Assembly: GCA_029582265.1 (NCBI GenBank)
Contig: CM055822.1
Span: 40,197,067-40,261,066 of the forward strand
From: Zoroaster sp. YZ-2022
Taxonomy: Eukaryota > Echinodermata > Asteroidea > Forcipulatida > Zoroasteridae
Length of the DNA stretch: 64,000 bases
Direction of reading: 5' to 3'
Positions 1 to 12,327 of this stretch are shown piece after piece. Under the pieces are notes generated by a model, which had not been told where the DNA came from, did no database searches, and saw only the letters and a program-made list of their open reading frames with translations. Made by a program: the position numbers and the translations under genes. How positions within the stretch are numbered: position 1 is the first letter of the stretch; the number at the start of each line of letters is the position of its first letter.

Positions 1-4
1 ATAC

Positions 5-575
5 CAATGTTGGCTTTATTTAAATCTAAAATTGAAAAGTTGTTCCATAAACAAAGTGAAAAGGGCAACCAATTATCAGATTTGATCCAGTGGATATAAT
101 TACATTTAATTTTGTTTAAATTGGGAATTATTTACTTTTTGACAAAAACTCTTCTGCGGGGGGCAGTGGAAGATAGAAAGCACGGATGCAAGCTTTCTTC
201 CAACTTTATCATGTAGTAGTGATAAGCTTGTTTTCTAATGAAAGCCTAATTAGCTGAAGGAAAGTAAAGGGGAAATATTTATATGGTCTTCCCTGCTTCA
301 GTGTCTTCAGTAACCCCTGACTGCCCCAAACAATTTAACCCACACTTCCTGCTCTTTGAATTTGCAGCCAAGTTTAATCCAGTTAATATATGTAGTCCCC
401 TTCTACGCTAAATAAACTTTGTGACTTTATGACCATAATAAGGCTGAATAGGTTGATCTGGCTGCCTACAACCCTGGCAAACTATTTTCATATGAGTGAT
501 TTTTAATGTTGATTTATCATCGAGCATGGTTTTTGAAAAGTATGTGTTGGGCTAGTGTCAATATTTAAAATAAAA
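5..575. repeat. Dispersed repeat, inverted copy of 49085-49755
   Basis: This stretch reads as the reverse complement of 49085-49755 along most of its length. Shared landmarks include CTTCAGTGTCTTCAGTAA, TTTGAATTTGCAGCCAAGTT and TCTGGCTGCCTACAACCCTG, and the outer edge CCAATGTTGGCTTTATTTAA. The copies differ by substitutions and by an insertion of roughly 100 bp in the distal copy. No ORF or terminal signature is evident. It may be a non-autonomous element or an old duplicated segment. Confidence 0.6.
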
Positions 576-2500
576 AACAGTGTTCCAAGTCACACTTGTT
601 AATTTCTAATTTATTGCTTAAATCTCACAACTTTTTCAAGTTCAACAGCCAATATCTCAAGAACTAAATGACATTATTAGAAAACAAAAAACACAATTGA
701 ATTCCTTACATTAATAGCTTCATTTGTAATTCTTGTGAAATGACTTATCATAAATGCTTTGCCAATGGTCCAATTAGTGGCACACGAAGTAACGATTTTA
801 CCAATTTTAAAAGGTCATATCTCATAGCTTTAATTTGATGTATAAGTTGACAATTTTTTTTCTTCATAATCATGAGGAGGTCATATATGACCTTCAAACC
901 ACCTAATCTGACCTTTATTTCCTGTCCAAACAGTAAGTTCAAATTCAACACATTAACGCAAAATTGATATGTCTTTTGAATATGAAATTGATAGTTATTA
1001 TAAAAGATGACAAACCCTTGCACAATATAATATTTACATCATCGTTGAAAATTTGATTGAACCGGAAGTGGACTCGAACACCGTGTGTTTGTTCTAACAA
1101 ACACTTAAGCTCTAGTTGAATACTTGTTCTTGTTTTTGTCAACATAAACAACCTTTCTTCAAACATCTTTTCCAACCTTTAGATTTTGAAACAAATATCA
1201 GCTGAAAAATATGGGAGTTGATAAGTTTGAGCAGAAAAAAGATAAAGAGATACATTGTCATCGTTGTCAAGAAGAGCCACTCATCTTTTAATGACAAATT
1301 ATTGCGCAAAATAGGAAGGGACCTAATCCTCAATAAAAGCATTTTTGGTTTCACGAACAGCCAGTCATCTCCAAACATGCATTTACTACATTGTATCAAA
1401 AGGGCCACAACTCGTTTTTTAAGTTTTCACGAATAGCCACAAACGTCAGATCACGTGACATGCGCGTCCCTTTCCTATGGGAAAACACGTTATGTATAAG
1501 TAGGTATAAGTATTGCACGCAAACCAATCCTTCACCGTCGTGCTGGAGCCCTCACGGGCTATTGTTGCGACTACAATAGGCATTTTACTCGGGAAAATCC
1601 ACACGAAAGCGAGTAGTACGGGGATTAAAAATCATGAATGGTTGACTGGACAGCATGTAAAACACATGTGAACTGAAAGCATGAAGTTCTGTGTGCTAGT
1701 CTGTTTCCCTGCTCGCATAAACAAGTGAATATACTCGAATCAGTGCACACGACGACAGGGGACCAACCACCGCCGGCATTTTTTTTTCGTACCACGCTTT
1801 GCAGCTTGGCCCCATAGCGAATGTGTGATACGAAAAAAAAAAATCCGCGCCGTGAGATCGAAACCTGTGGGATCGGGGTTTGACGCTTCGGCATAATACA
1901 AACTGTGTGCGCGGCGCAGAATGGAGCCAAATTTGACTGAAAAGATCGTTGAAAATGCCGTTCTATGATTAAAAAAAAAAGAAAAACAAAAAAAGGGGGT
2001 CGGGGGTTTCGTAGGGTCGGGTGGGGACGATCAACATTTTTTTTTATGTGGCCTAATGACGAACATACAAAATCATAATTACTGGTTTATGAGCTCATTA
2101 TTTATGCAGCCATGAAAATAGTATAGGGCATCATGCCCTGTCGAAAGTCTGCTCTGATGTAAAGATGTTAGTGGGGTTCTCAATTAAAAATTAACCTTGT
2201 GTTCCACAGATCAAGAGATCATTTAAAGACAATACAAAATGGTAAATAATTTCAACCCTACTTTAAAAAGTAAGTAATTCTAAGTAGGAATCACCAAAAA
2301 TAAAACTATTTTTCTTTAACCCTTCAAAAAACCTATGAAAATGTACTTCGCCACTACCGCGAACGGCAGTTGACATTTAAGTGTCACTGAGCCTATTTTG
2401 ATGACGTACATTTACGAGAGGGCGAACGCAACAACTGTTTACTGCGGTACGTTTTGTAGACAAAGCATATTACATCGCGTACAGCTGCAAAAATAAGTTT
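576..2500. other. Non-coding, no recognised gene
   Basis: Only short chance ORFs occur here. 1430-1940 is less AT-rich and holds A and T homopolymer runs around a small inverted repeat (T-run plus CGTA near 1780-1792, TACG plus A-run near 1831-1845). Nothing else is recognised. Confidence 0.4.
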
Positions 2501-2507
2501 ACCAACT

Positions 2508-2720
2508 ATGACTTTCGAAAGTGTTTTTGAAGAAGTTTCCAAAAGTAGTACTGACCAATTGTGTTGTTCATCATCGTCATTTGATGGAGATTATACTGAT
2601 GCCAAAGTTGGTTATATAAGTGACATAGAATCGTATCAATTAAGCCCGGAATGGACGAAATCCAGACGAAATCCAGGCGAAAATGGCGAAGCCGAGGGAA
2701 AATCTCGAGTCCGGCATAAG
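2508..2720 (+). other. Possible short coding exon, unassigned
   Basis: An ATG at 2508 opens a serine- and acid-rich frame (EEVSKSS, CCSSSSFDGDYTD, YISDIESYQLSPEW) reading to about 2731, where ATAAATG|GTACCC could be a weak splice donor. The frame stays open to 2879, but its later part looks non-coding. The SDIESYQLSPEW segment faintly recalls the 'PYQFEP' motif of invertebrate P2X7-tail-like proteins. That is a weak resemblance from memory. No partner exon was found, so it may be a pseudogene fragment or chance. Confidence 0.2.
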
Positions 2721-4037
2721 CACATAAATGGTACCCTATTTTTCTTGCTTTTTACGAACAAATATTCTAAGAGCAACCACAGTTTTGAATGTCCAGCATT
2801 TGATTTGTTGAATTTTGTTATCAGTAAAGTTAATCTCACTGCAAAATGTGTCCAAATTGTTCTTGTTTTGTGCCGATAAAAACAATCCTTTGCTGATCTT
2901 GCCGGTGGTGTCAACCAGACTAATAGTTTGACAATGACCCGGCCCCGGTATGTATACGTATGTCCACACTGCACTGGAAACGTGCACAGACGCACACACA
3001 ATAAACGAGTTGCACGTCAAGGGAAATCCCATCACTCATGTACATGTACGACCACGGACAACGCGGCGGCAGCCATACCGCTGTTAAGACGGCTCCTTTC
3101 GAGCTCCCGTAAAAGTACGTCATAAAAACAGGAACAATTTTTGCTACCGCAACGGGCCGCAATTGTCCAATAGACGTCGCGGATTTCAACCGTTAGAATT
3201 TTGGCTGAAAATCATGATTTTTTTCAGCAATTTCTGGTGTTAATTTTTTTTAGGAATAGCATATAAATAACTAAATACATACTGAACAATTTTGAGTAAA
3301 ACAAATCAAGTTACTTTGTATGGACTTTAATGCTGAACAATGCACGCTATTGGGTGCAAATTGGAGTTAGTGTTGCTGAGATAAAACAATTTTAAAACTA
3401 AAAATATACATTTCCCCTTCCTTAATCACTGTGGAATAGGAAGGGCAGTGGCACCGTTTAGCATAAAATGTTAATAAATGCTGTGTATCTGCACTATTAT
3501 TTTATGGATTTGAACAAAATTTTCAACTTTAGAAGAACGACACAAGGTCTATGGACTAATATGATGTATAATTGCTGAATGAAAACCGTTGCTATGGAAA
3601 CATTACATATTATTAAAACATTAGAAACATAATGTGTAAGTAAAACTTTATCAATATTTTGTTAAGCTATATATTTCAACATGATTTATGTACAATCTCT
3701 GAAGACGTTTGTGTATAATTATCCTGTTGCTATGGAAATAAACTAATTTGTTATCATTTTACCAAATTAATAACAACAATAGTAACCAAAATTTTAGTAT
3801 CTTATATCAAATTTGGATAATACCTTCATTCTGCATGGATAATGCATTGAAAGTAGCCCTGTTACCATGCGAACTTTGGTGACATAAATATGTTAACAAA
3901 ATAACAAGTAAATTGAGAGTTACTGTTTACCAAGCCATGATTGGAGTTTTCAACTTTATGAGAGTGATAAATTTGGAAGTTGCACTGAAGTAAATCCGTG
4001 ATGAAAAGTCGGGTGCACGGTTCTGCATGTGTCTTTT

Positions 4038-4081
<44 letters not shown>
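4038..4081. repeat. (TA)n microsatellite
   Basis: An uninterrupted run of roughly 20 TA dinucleotides. The tyrosine/isoleucine-rich reading frames across it on both strands are artefacts of the repeat. Confidence 0.95.
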
Positions 4082-4085
<4 letters not shown>

Positions 4086-6012
4086 TTTTTCAACGCATGG
4101 AAAATTCTGGGGAAAGATCCTATGGACCATCACCCAGTCCACAAAGTGGGAGTGATATATCCCCCATCCCCCCGGGATTTACGCCCGTGATTAAATGTTT
4201 GAAACACACTGGACATGATCCTCATAATCAGGTTTTAAGGAAACAAGTCAATTTCGCATTTTACAATCTTATAGATGTCGCCCTTGGTGATGCTGGTGGG
4301 AGATGGCATAATTACTTCAGCCTTGAAAAACAAACTTCAATTTGAATTTTCAATCCCATGAAAAAAAGTATGGATCAACATTTAACTCATTGTCGTTTTA
4401 AAAATTCTTTAAAAATACATAAACAGTGACTATTGAGTTACCGTAGTTTGAAAAATCTATTGACTTTCATTTGGACAATATTTTATTCATAAAACTCACA
4501 ATTACAGTTGTTATTATATTTGAGGTGATTTTGTTTCTGATGCACTTTTGTTTACAATAGCTGGACTTTGGGCATGCGTAACTTTAAAAAGTCTGTTTTA
4601 GCATTGGGGGACTCGACTTTACCCATAGTCATTACCCAGTTGAATTAGTTGGCTCATAAGTCTACGGCATCTCAAATCATCTTACTTATCCAAAAACATA
4701 ATATTTTACACAAAAAGTGAAATATCTACCCTTAAAAATTTAAGAGAAACTTGTCTTACCTGATGTTGAAAATAATTAGAAACGGGGCCAACGCGTCAAC
4801 ATTGACAGTTCATTCAGCGCAAGCACGCATAAAAAATTAATACATGTACATATTGCCCGTCTATACAACGCGTATACGCGAGTTTGTACAGGGAACAACA
4901 CCGGCAAATTTAGCGATGAAAATAGTGACCTACGCATAACTTCTTCTCAGTTTATCATCAAAATAATTGCAGATTATAATTATTTGTAATTATCGATAGT
5001 CATGATTAGGGGCCAAACGGAAGAAATTTTGATTTATTGTAGTGGGGAAAAATGGTTGAAGTATTCTTTTTGGTGCCGTTTCAGTCATTCTTGGTCGATA
5101 TATTTGTTTGACCCCTCAAAATGAACCATGTATTCTCCCCTTTCATATGGTATACATTTTATAATGGTACAGTTCCGTTAACTCGTGCTTAAACGCAAAC
5201 AAGTGCAGCTATATTTAGCTTGACCCGTCTGAAGTGGGGTCAAGTCCCACTCGCAGCGAGTACTCGATTTATCACCATATTTTCGATCTTTGCGGCGCTG
5301 TAACTTCGCAAATATCACACAACATTAATATTATACATAGTTTTTGTTTCGATATTTATTGCTTTTATATTTTTCTTTAATTAAAAGGAATTAGGAGTGC
5401 TGCTACAGCGCAAATATCACGTGACTAAAAACCCTATTTATTTACTTTTTTATCCTATTATTAGCGGCTTACCGTTGTTGGTTGAGGACAATAAAATGCA
5501 AAAAATGGGTCATCGCTAGTCAACTAAATATTTGCGTATAATATTTAGTATCAAAAGAGGTGGCCGGGATGATTTCACCTAAATGCCACCCCGTAACGAG
5601 TTCATCTTTATAGGGAAGGAACAACATTGGTAATATTGGCAAAACTGCTCATGGGTACAATTACCTTCTTTGAATCAAACAGTTTCAGCTGAATTCAAAG
5701 TCTATGTCATGAGAACAAAGTTACAAATTTACAATTTAGTACTATCAACCAAGTTGACGGAGCCAACTTTTTGTAAACATGTATGACGTCTGCAACGTTT
5801 TGTAAATGTTCATACTATTTTCGTGATTTCTCTGAAATTATTAATTGTTCAGTATTATTGGTAACTAACCCCCTTGATAACTTCACATCAAGTTAACTTT
5901 CGGATATTAATTCGGTAATTAACAATGTTGTACCGTCCCATTATTAAATCCCAATATAATTACGAGAACATAATTATGGATGTATTAGCACAGATATTTA
6001 ACCTATATTCAG
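4082..6012. other. Probable intron or 5' flanking DNA of the gene ending at 10163
   Basis: A short open frame (4098-4345, containing PSPSPQSGSDISPIPPG) has no splice partners that I can identify. The rest, down to the splice acceptor at 6012, shows no gene, clear repeat or RNA. Upstream exons of the gene must lie here or beyond the window, but I could not locate them. Confidence 0.35.
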
Positions 6013-6191
6013 GTGAAGCTTTCCCTGTATGATCACACTGGAGTCCAATATGAGATGCTATTCAATGGAGTAGAGTCAAACATCATAAGCTGGTTCGATA
6101 AGAAGCGCCTTATGTCATCTCCCTGGAATGACCTCAATCCGACCACAGTTACAAATTACTTCTCTGCCATTGGTTACGTAGCATTATTGCA
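6013..6191 (+). CDS. Internal exon of a secreted-type protein with an intelectin-like C-terminal domain
   Basis: This is the first of three exons that join cleanly. The acceptor is TATATTCAG before 6013 and the donor is GCA|GTGAGT after 6191. The 179 bp give 59 codons plus two bases. The peptide runs VKLSLYDHTGVQYEMLFNG, then SWFDKKRLMSSPWNDL, then NYFSAIGYV. From memory, the WF-x3-RL-x2-SPW-x-DL and NYFS-x2-G pattern recurs in uncharacterised secreted proteins of cnidarians, amphioxus and echinoderms, often behind PAN or EGF domains, and somewhat resembles intelectins. No database check was possible. The two leftover bases (CA) pair with the single first base of the 9138 exon to make a histidine codon, so the phases match. 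The role is unknown; carbohydrate or matrix binding outside the cell would be a guess. Confidence 0.75.
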
Positions 6192-9137
6192 GTGAGTAAA
6201 CACCTTTTCATACACGATTTGTCAAGCTTCCACTGAACCATCCGACATTGCTGGTAGTCTCGCATAGCACAATTTGACAGAACAATGATATTCCAATGAG
6301 AACGTATACTAGACATGTATCGTGTTGAAAAACAGAGCAAGCACCAATCTCGTTCTCACTGCTGGACCCTGTAGGAAAACAAATTTTTTCAACGCTGATT
6401 GGTTGCTAAACAAAATGATATTCACAAAAAACACTATTAGGTCTATTGTATTCGAAGAAACAAAATCGATTTGTTTGATGTATAAAATCATGCCTATATA
6501 TTTTTTATAATTATGTGTTAACGCATATCAATTATGACGAAATGAATATTTACGGGCAATGCGTATATGATTTAAATTGTTGATAGCCTAGTCTCGGCCA
6601 CTTTACTGCAGTACACACTCTTGTTAGTAAACGTGTATAAGACTATGAGACCAAAACATATCAGCTACGTCATGCAAAAATCTAATTTACATGTCGAAAA
6701 TGTTGGGATATTAAAATCGTCCCGTTCCAGGGCAAGAGAACAGTGAGTACGAGGTGTACAGAAACTGCTTAAATGCCTCAGAAAATTTCATCAAGATCGG
6801 ACAAAAAGCGTTCTTGAAATATTATTTAAAAAATGTCATTGGGGACAAACAAACAAAAAAAACAAAAAAAGGCGGGGGGTGGGGGGCGGGGGGCGTCACC
6901 GCACCGATGTTGAAGTCGACCGATGGCCATAAACTAGAGACATTTTTTTGCCTATGATTTATGACATGGTGGGCGGGTCCAGTACATTTGGTTTTACACA
7001 TATACAACTTTCTCCCACTATCCGTAAGGATTTTCACTGCAGTGCTTGACCAAAAATGTTTGTAAGAGGGAATATAATATTAATAATTGCCCTTTTAAAC
7101 TCACAGAATTGGTTGTTTAAACAAAATAGTGATTTTCTTCCCAACCTCTTTTGTCTCGAATTCAGAAAAGCCCGAGGTCCAACGCACTTAAATGGGCTAA
7201 AACAAATTGCCCATCTCTGTTTAAAAATCGCTTTCCTGATGTCGCCCATTAAAGTCACACGTTCATTGGACAATGCAGTAGGTCATCTTAGCAGATATCA
7301 ATAATGGATTTTTCCAAATATTTAGAGAGGATATGTCATAAGGAAACTATAAACAATATCAGTTTTATTTTTTCAACCAAAGGTAAGATTGTAAAACGTA
7401 ATTTTGTCTTTACCTATTTTATCTGGAATTCAGATGCTAAGTCCCCAATGGGGACAAATTCTGCACTTTGTGGTAAAAACATGACATTTTGCATGGAGTA
7501 TAAGAATGGACTAAATATCATTTTATGCTATGTACCCAACTTGGATCTCAGGTATTTTTGGGGCGGGGCTAGATTTTTGAAAAATATTATTAAAAAAACA
7601 AGCAATTTGACGTCTTGAGATAGGACTTTGTATCATTTTATGGCTGAATACGATAATGGCATACATATTCAGATGAAGATCGATCTTCGATTCTACCTGT
7701 TTTTGAGTGGGGATTTGCTTATCGAAACGTTCGGGACAAAAGACCACAGACCAATTTGACCCTAGCAGCCCAACTTTATAAAAGGAAAATCTGAAATTGG
7801 CAATTTTGGGTAATTGTTGCTCATTTAGATGCAGACCCATTTTCTATTTAACATTTTTAGGGGCGGATGTATGTTTTCTGCAGGAGGGGTATACATGACC
7901 TCCAGCAAACTTCATGGTACTGAGTCAACACCTCCTCTCTTCTAACAATATGGTCCCGCCCACCCTACAATAGACAACACATGTACTACATCAGTCTAGA
8001 TCTGAAAATGTTTCTCCATTCTGCTGTTTTATTTTTAAATTTAATATAATAAAGTAAAACACATATGTTGAAAAAATGTTTTTATTTGGTCTTGTGCCGC
8101 CTTTTTTTAACACTCTGACCCGCCCATAAAAGGATCCACACGTGAACATGTTTTACTTACCATTTTAGACACTAATTTAAACAAACTTTCAATGTTAAAG
8201 TGAGATTTCTAGATTTTGCAATGTTGTGGTCTCACCCATGAAATAGACAGAATACAAGAGGACTCATCCTTCATCACGTTTTCCTTTTAGAGAAACATTA
8301 ACATTTTGTTTTCAATTCTGAATACAGGTAACTCATTATTTGTTTTGTACCTCCCACTTTTTTTGTTTAATATTGTGGCCTCGCCCACTGAATAGGCACA
8401 ATACGAGACGCATGCAGATCTCAAAATGCTATACTTTCTTCTGATTTTCTTTTAAGATATAAATTGACACAATACAACAGTCAGCTTTCTAATTTGTTAG
8501 GTGTCTTGCCGACCTTATTAACAAATTTAAACCCTGCCCCCAAAATAAGGGGGTGCAAACCCATGATGGGTCTATAGCTTAAAATGATATTTGGCCCATT
8601 CTGAACACCTGTGCAACATGTCATGCTGTTACCACAAAATACACAATTGTTTTGCTGATAGCAGCTGGACTATATGGGGAAAACAAATGGTCCCTCTTTA
8701 ATATGTTCCCACGTACAACACTGATAGTTTCAGTGTTTTTTACTTTGGTGATATTGTCGACTTAAGAGGTAATTTTGCAAACGCAACATCAGGAAGGTGA
8801 TTTTTTTAAATAAGAGTTGGGCAGGGACGGATCTGGAAATCAGGTACTGAAAATGGCATAAGATTTCCCCCCAAATCTCTCAACGAGGCTGATTTATGTT
8901 TACATGTTTTTCCTAAAACAAAATGTTGGGTGGAGACTACATTAATTTTTTTATAAAACTGTTTACATGGGGCCAACTCCCACTTCCTAGCTCCCCGACC
9001 CCCGCCCCGAACCCAGTCTCCGGATGTGACGACGCTGACGAAGTGCGATGTAAAGACCCGCCGACAAATCATAATATACCTTCGGAACTTGAACCAATAT
9101 TTCCCAGTTTTTCCTCTTTTCGTCAAAAACATTTCAG
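6192..9137 (+). other. Intron with diverged repeats
   Basis: A roughly 2.9-kb intron between the 6013 and 9138 exons, with canonical GTGAGT and TTTCAG borders. At 6896-6950 it contains a dispersed motif (GCGTCACCGCACCGAT onward) that recurs at 17824-17888 (reverse) and 52432-52485. From 7930 to 8480 about four diverged units spaced about 140-160 bp carry a GGCCTCGCCCACTGAATAG-like core (clearest near 7955, 8230 and 8375). The 7030-7330 part resembles 10915-11340. Confidence 0.6.
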
Positions 9138-9316
9138 CACACGACGGTTCTTCGTCAATAAGTCATATGGTGGATGTGAACTGGACGTTGGGTGGCTGAT
9201 TGTAATTGATGAAGCATTATCAGTTTGTGAATGGGAATATGCAGTTGACAATATACCACCTGCCATACTATACAGCACAACCACAGGCGCAGTCATATGG
9301 AACGATACTGTAAATG
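9138..9316 (+). CDS. Second exon of the intelectin-like-domain gene
   Basis: The acceptor is AACATTTCAG before 9138 and the donor is AATG|GTGAAG after 9316. The 179-bp exon enters in the phase the previous exon leaves, and encodes TRRFFVNKSYGGCELDVGWL, then IVIDEALSVCEWEYAV, PPAILYSTTTGAVIWN and DTVN. The RRFF-x-N-x2-YGGC, GWL-x-V-x-D, C-x-WE and ILYS pattern continues the domain begun at 6013. Two cysteines (YGGC and CEWE) could form a disulphide. The reading frame stays open past the donor to 9369, but the matching phase and the domain ending at 10111 favour splicing here. The exon leaves one base (G), which with AT of the next exon makes an aspartate codon. Confidence 0.8.
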
Positions 9317-10110
9317 GTGAAGATAAACAATTAAACATGTATCGCCCGTGTTTTCTGCTATGTTGCTGAAAATTTTCTGAAAATGTTGGTTTCATTGGAT
9401 TGGAACATCGATGAGCAGACAGAAAAGACAGAAAAGAAAACAATATTTTAATAAAATAATAGTCAGAAGCTTAGTTTAACAGCAAGTAAGAGACAAGAAT
9501 CAATTTATGGTGGGGCATGTCATCAATTAAATAAAATTGTATTTACTGTAAAACCGTGGTTCTCATGATTATTTTGATTAATGTGTTATTTTCCTCGGGT
9601 AAAAACCAATGTTCCGTTGTAAAAAAATACTATTCGGAATGCATCTCAAATAAGAAGTCCATGTTTGGAGTGTAGGGCAATCAAAACCTGTAGCCACTCC
9701 TCCCAAACCCCGACACCTCCATTCAACGTTGAAGAAAAACAATTTCTCATTGGAAACATTTGGCAGCGTGATATCCCAGCCAAATTCAAAACGCCCAACA
9801 TTGGACGGGAGGAAAGGGGACGGAGCTTTCTCTGAGTTTTTTACTTTTTGATTGTTCTTGTATTGTAGCTCCGTACCTTGAGTGGATTTAGCCTTATTTG
9901 GGGCGAATAACCACACCATTATTTTAAAGAGTACATCAACATTTGGTCCTTCTAATTATCTGATAATTATTTTTTTTATTTTATTTTTTTATAATTTTGT
10001 TTGGCAATTACTGAAGTGTATCAAATAAATAAATGTTGAAAAGATATGAATAAAATATGAATGTATACATTTAGTTGTATTTGTCAATTTCTATTTCAAT
10101 TTGTTTACAG
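9317..10110 (+). other. Intron, nothing recognised
   Basis: A 794-bp intron between the second and last exons. The donor is GTGAAG and the acceptor TTGTTTACAG. Small reverse-strand frames (9578-9919) look like chance. Confidence 0.6.
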
Positions 10111-10163
10111 ATGGAACGATAGGCAGGGCGGATTACTTGACCATCGACGTTGATACTGAGTGA
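10111..10163 (+). CDS. Terminal exon of the intelectin-like-domain gene
   Basis: The acceptor is TTGTTTACAG at 10101-10110. The exon begins with AT, completing the codon split by the intron, then reads GTIGRADYLTIDVDTE and ends with TGA at 10161-10163. A short G-x2-GRADYL-x-I segment at the extreme C-terminus fits how this domain ends in related proteins as I recall them. It is too short for an ORF finder and is called from splice phase and domain continuity. No clear AATAAA lies close downstream, so the 3' UTR end is not defined. Confidence 0.75.
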
Positions 10164-12327
10164 GGTATGCCTAATGCCCATAAACACAGGATATTTCTGG
10201 TCTCAGAGAATCTGTGTTCGGCTAAATAATTACACAGATAAGAAGACTAAGCATTTCTCAATTTTCTTTTTCAATTTCTCTGATAATTTTGATTCAATAT
10301 TCACGAGTGACACTTATAAATCATGTTGACATCATTAATATGTATAGATAGATGACATTCTTTCATCATTAATTTGATATAATGATTATAGAAACACAAT
10401 GGTGTTTCCACAAGGTGGTATATAATGCCCCCACCCCCACCTCCAACAACATCACCTCCAACAAAAGAGATAAAAGGAAGGCATTGACAATAGACAACTA
10501 ACATCACTATATTGCTGAATGTAGCGGAGCTGGGTCACGTGTGATTAATATATATATTATGAAAAGTGAAACATTTAAGATATCGCACTTTTTGTGAGGT
10601 TCTCCCTGAACAATTCTGGATCCGCCCCTGGAGCTGTGAAATAATCCCACATTCTAAGTTGTGATAAGCAATTTACGTTTTGCGTGTTAAAATTAAGAAT
10701 AATTCAACTCATCTTTCGAGTTTAATGGTCCACGGCATCAGTAATGTCTAAATCTAAAAACTTGTATTTTAAAAGTAAACTTAATACTCTCGTTTTCCAG
10801 AAAGCATGTGTATCTTATATTTATTGCAATGTTAATGATTCCTTAATATTTAATGTTTGTATCGACAACCTATGTTATAACGTACTGTTATAATGATTGT
10901 TGATGTATTTTGACTCATTTTTGAAGATGTTATAGAGAGGCTTTAAGCAAATATCAATAATTGAGCTTTCCCCGTTGTTAGAGAGTATCTGTCATAATGA
11001 CACTAAACAACCTAAGATGTATTATTATCTTATTACTCACAGCAAAATATTGTAAACATTTTTTCCCCCGAAACCCCTTTGTCTCAAATTCAGAATAGTC
11101 TAAGGTCCACTAGGGATACAAATAGTCCATATTACGTTAACACGTGCAACACCGTTGATATGTTCGGCATTTATTACATAATTATGACCTATTATTAGGG
11201 TGATTTTGTCCACTGAAGGGGTGACTTTACAATGGCGACAATAGGAAGGCGATTGTGAAACGTAAGAGGATCATTCCGTCAGTGGGCCCTAGGCTTTTCT
11301 GAATTAGAGAGAAAAGAAGGTTTGGACAAAATGACTTTTTAATAATCGTTTACTGTGAGATTTGATATTAAAACGTTTGGTGTTATAATTTCCTTATGAT
11401 ATAACCTCTCTCGTGACAGGGAAAATCAGTTATTTGGTTAGATCTGCATTGATCATGTTGTATTTAAAAGTGTGCGGCATAAATGTTATTATTATGATGT
11501 TCTGTCATTCACAAGCAAATAAAGAAAATGCATTTAGATATTGTGTACTCATTCTAATTTGGAATTAATTCAAGATCGAACACTTTTTCCTGAATTCGAA
11601 TTAAAATAATTTCGCTTTTCTTTAAATTTATATTGTATAGAGAAGAGTAATACCGTCATCAGCTTAAGTTTACATTAATTGTTGACCATTTGGTTATATT
11701 TAAATGTTGTACCTTACCAAGATATGCTGAACAAATACCTTCTCTTGGTAGATACATAGATTGGGTGTTGGAACCCGCTTCTTAGTATTTGTGTTTAGAA
11801 TTTTTGATCAGTTCAAAAAAAAAATAGATTTTTGGTCTATGTTTTCAGCACTCTGGTATTACAATCCTTCTGGATTATTAAAAGTTATATTTAATAATTG
11901 ATGCGAACATTTAAATGGACAACTTTCATGTAGATTCACCGGTGAGATTTTGTACAATGGTGAACAAAAACGTGCGCTGTTAGACATACAATATTATATA
12001 CAATCTGCCTGGATGAGATAAACCAACTTATACCGAGTGTCGTAGCTGATGAGTCCCCCTCCCTCCCCAACCAGCAGTCGATCAGAATTTTGCAACAGAT
12101 TTGATACTTTTAGGTTTTTACATTGAGGATGCATTCATACACTACTTCCCAGTTATAAAATGCCATGTCTCATTATCATGTTTTTGCATTAGTGTGTTCG
12201 ATCCTTGCGGGTTTCGTACAACAGTTAAATAATTCAGCGTTCTATTTAATTAGTCTTGCGTCATTAAATTTGCGTGTCTTGAAAATAATGTCTATTATTA
12301 ATGTAAATATAATGACAATAATGGGGG
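10164..12327. other. 3' flank of the left gene, diverged repeats only
   Basis: 10615-10632 carries CTGGATCCGCCCCTGG, the reverse complement of a 'GGGGCGGATCCAGG' word also present near 62957 and, shortened, near 25415. 10915-11340 is a diverged relative of intronic DNA at 7030-7330 (shared CTTTGTCTCAAATTCAGAA-like and TTTAGAGAGGATATGTCATAA-like words). No coding region is supported. Confidence 0.4.
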
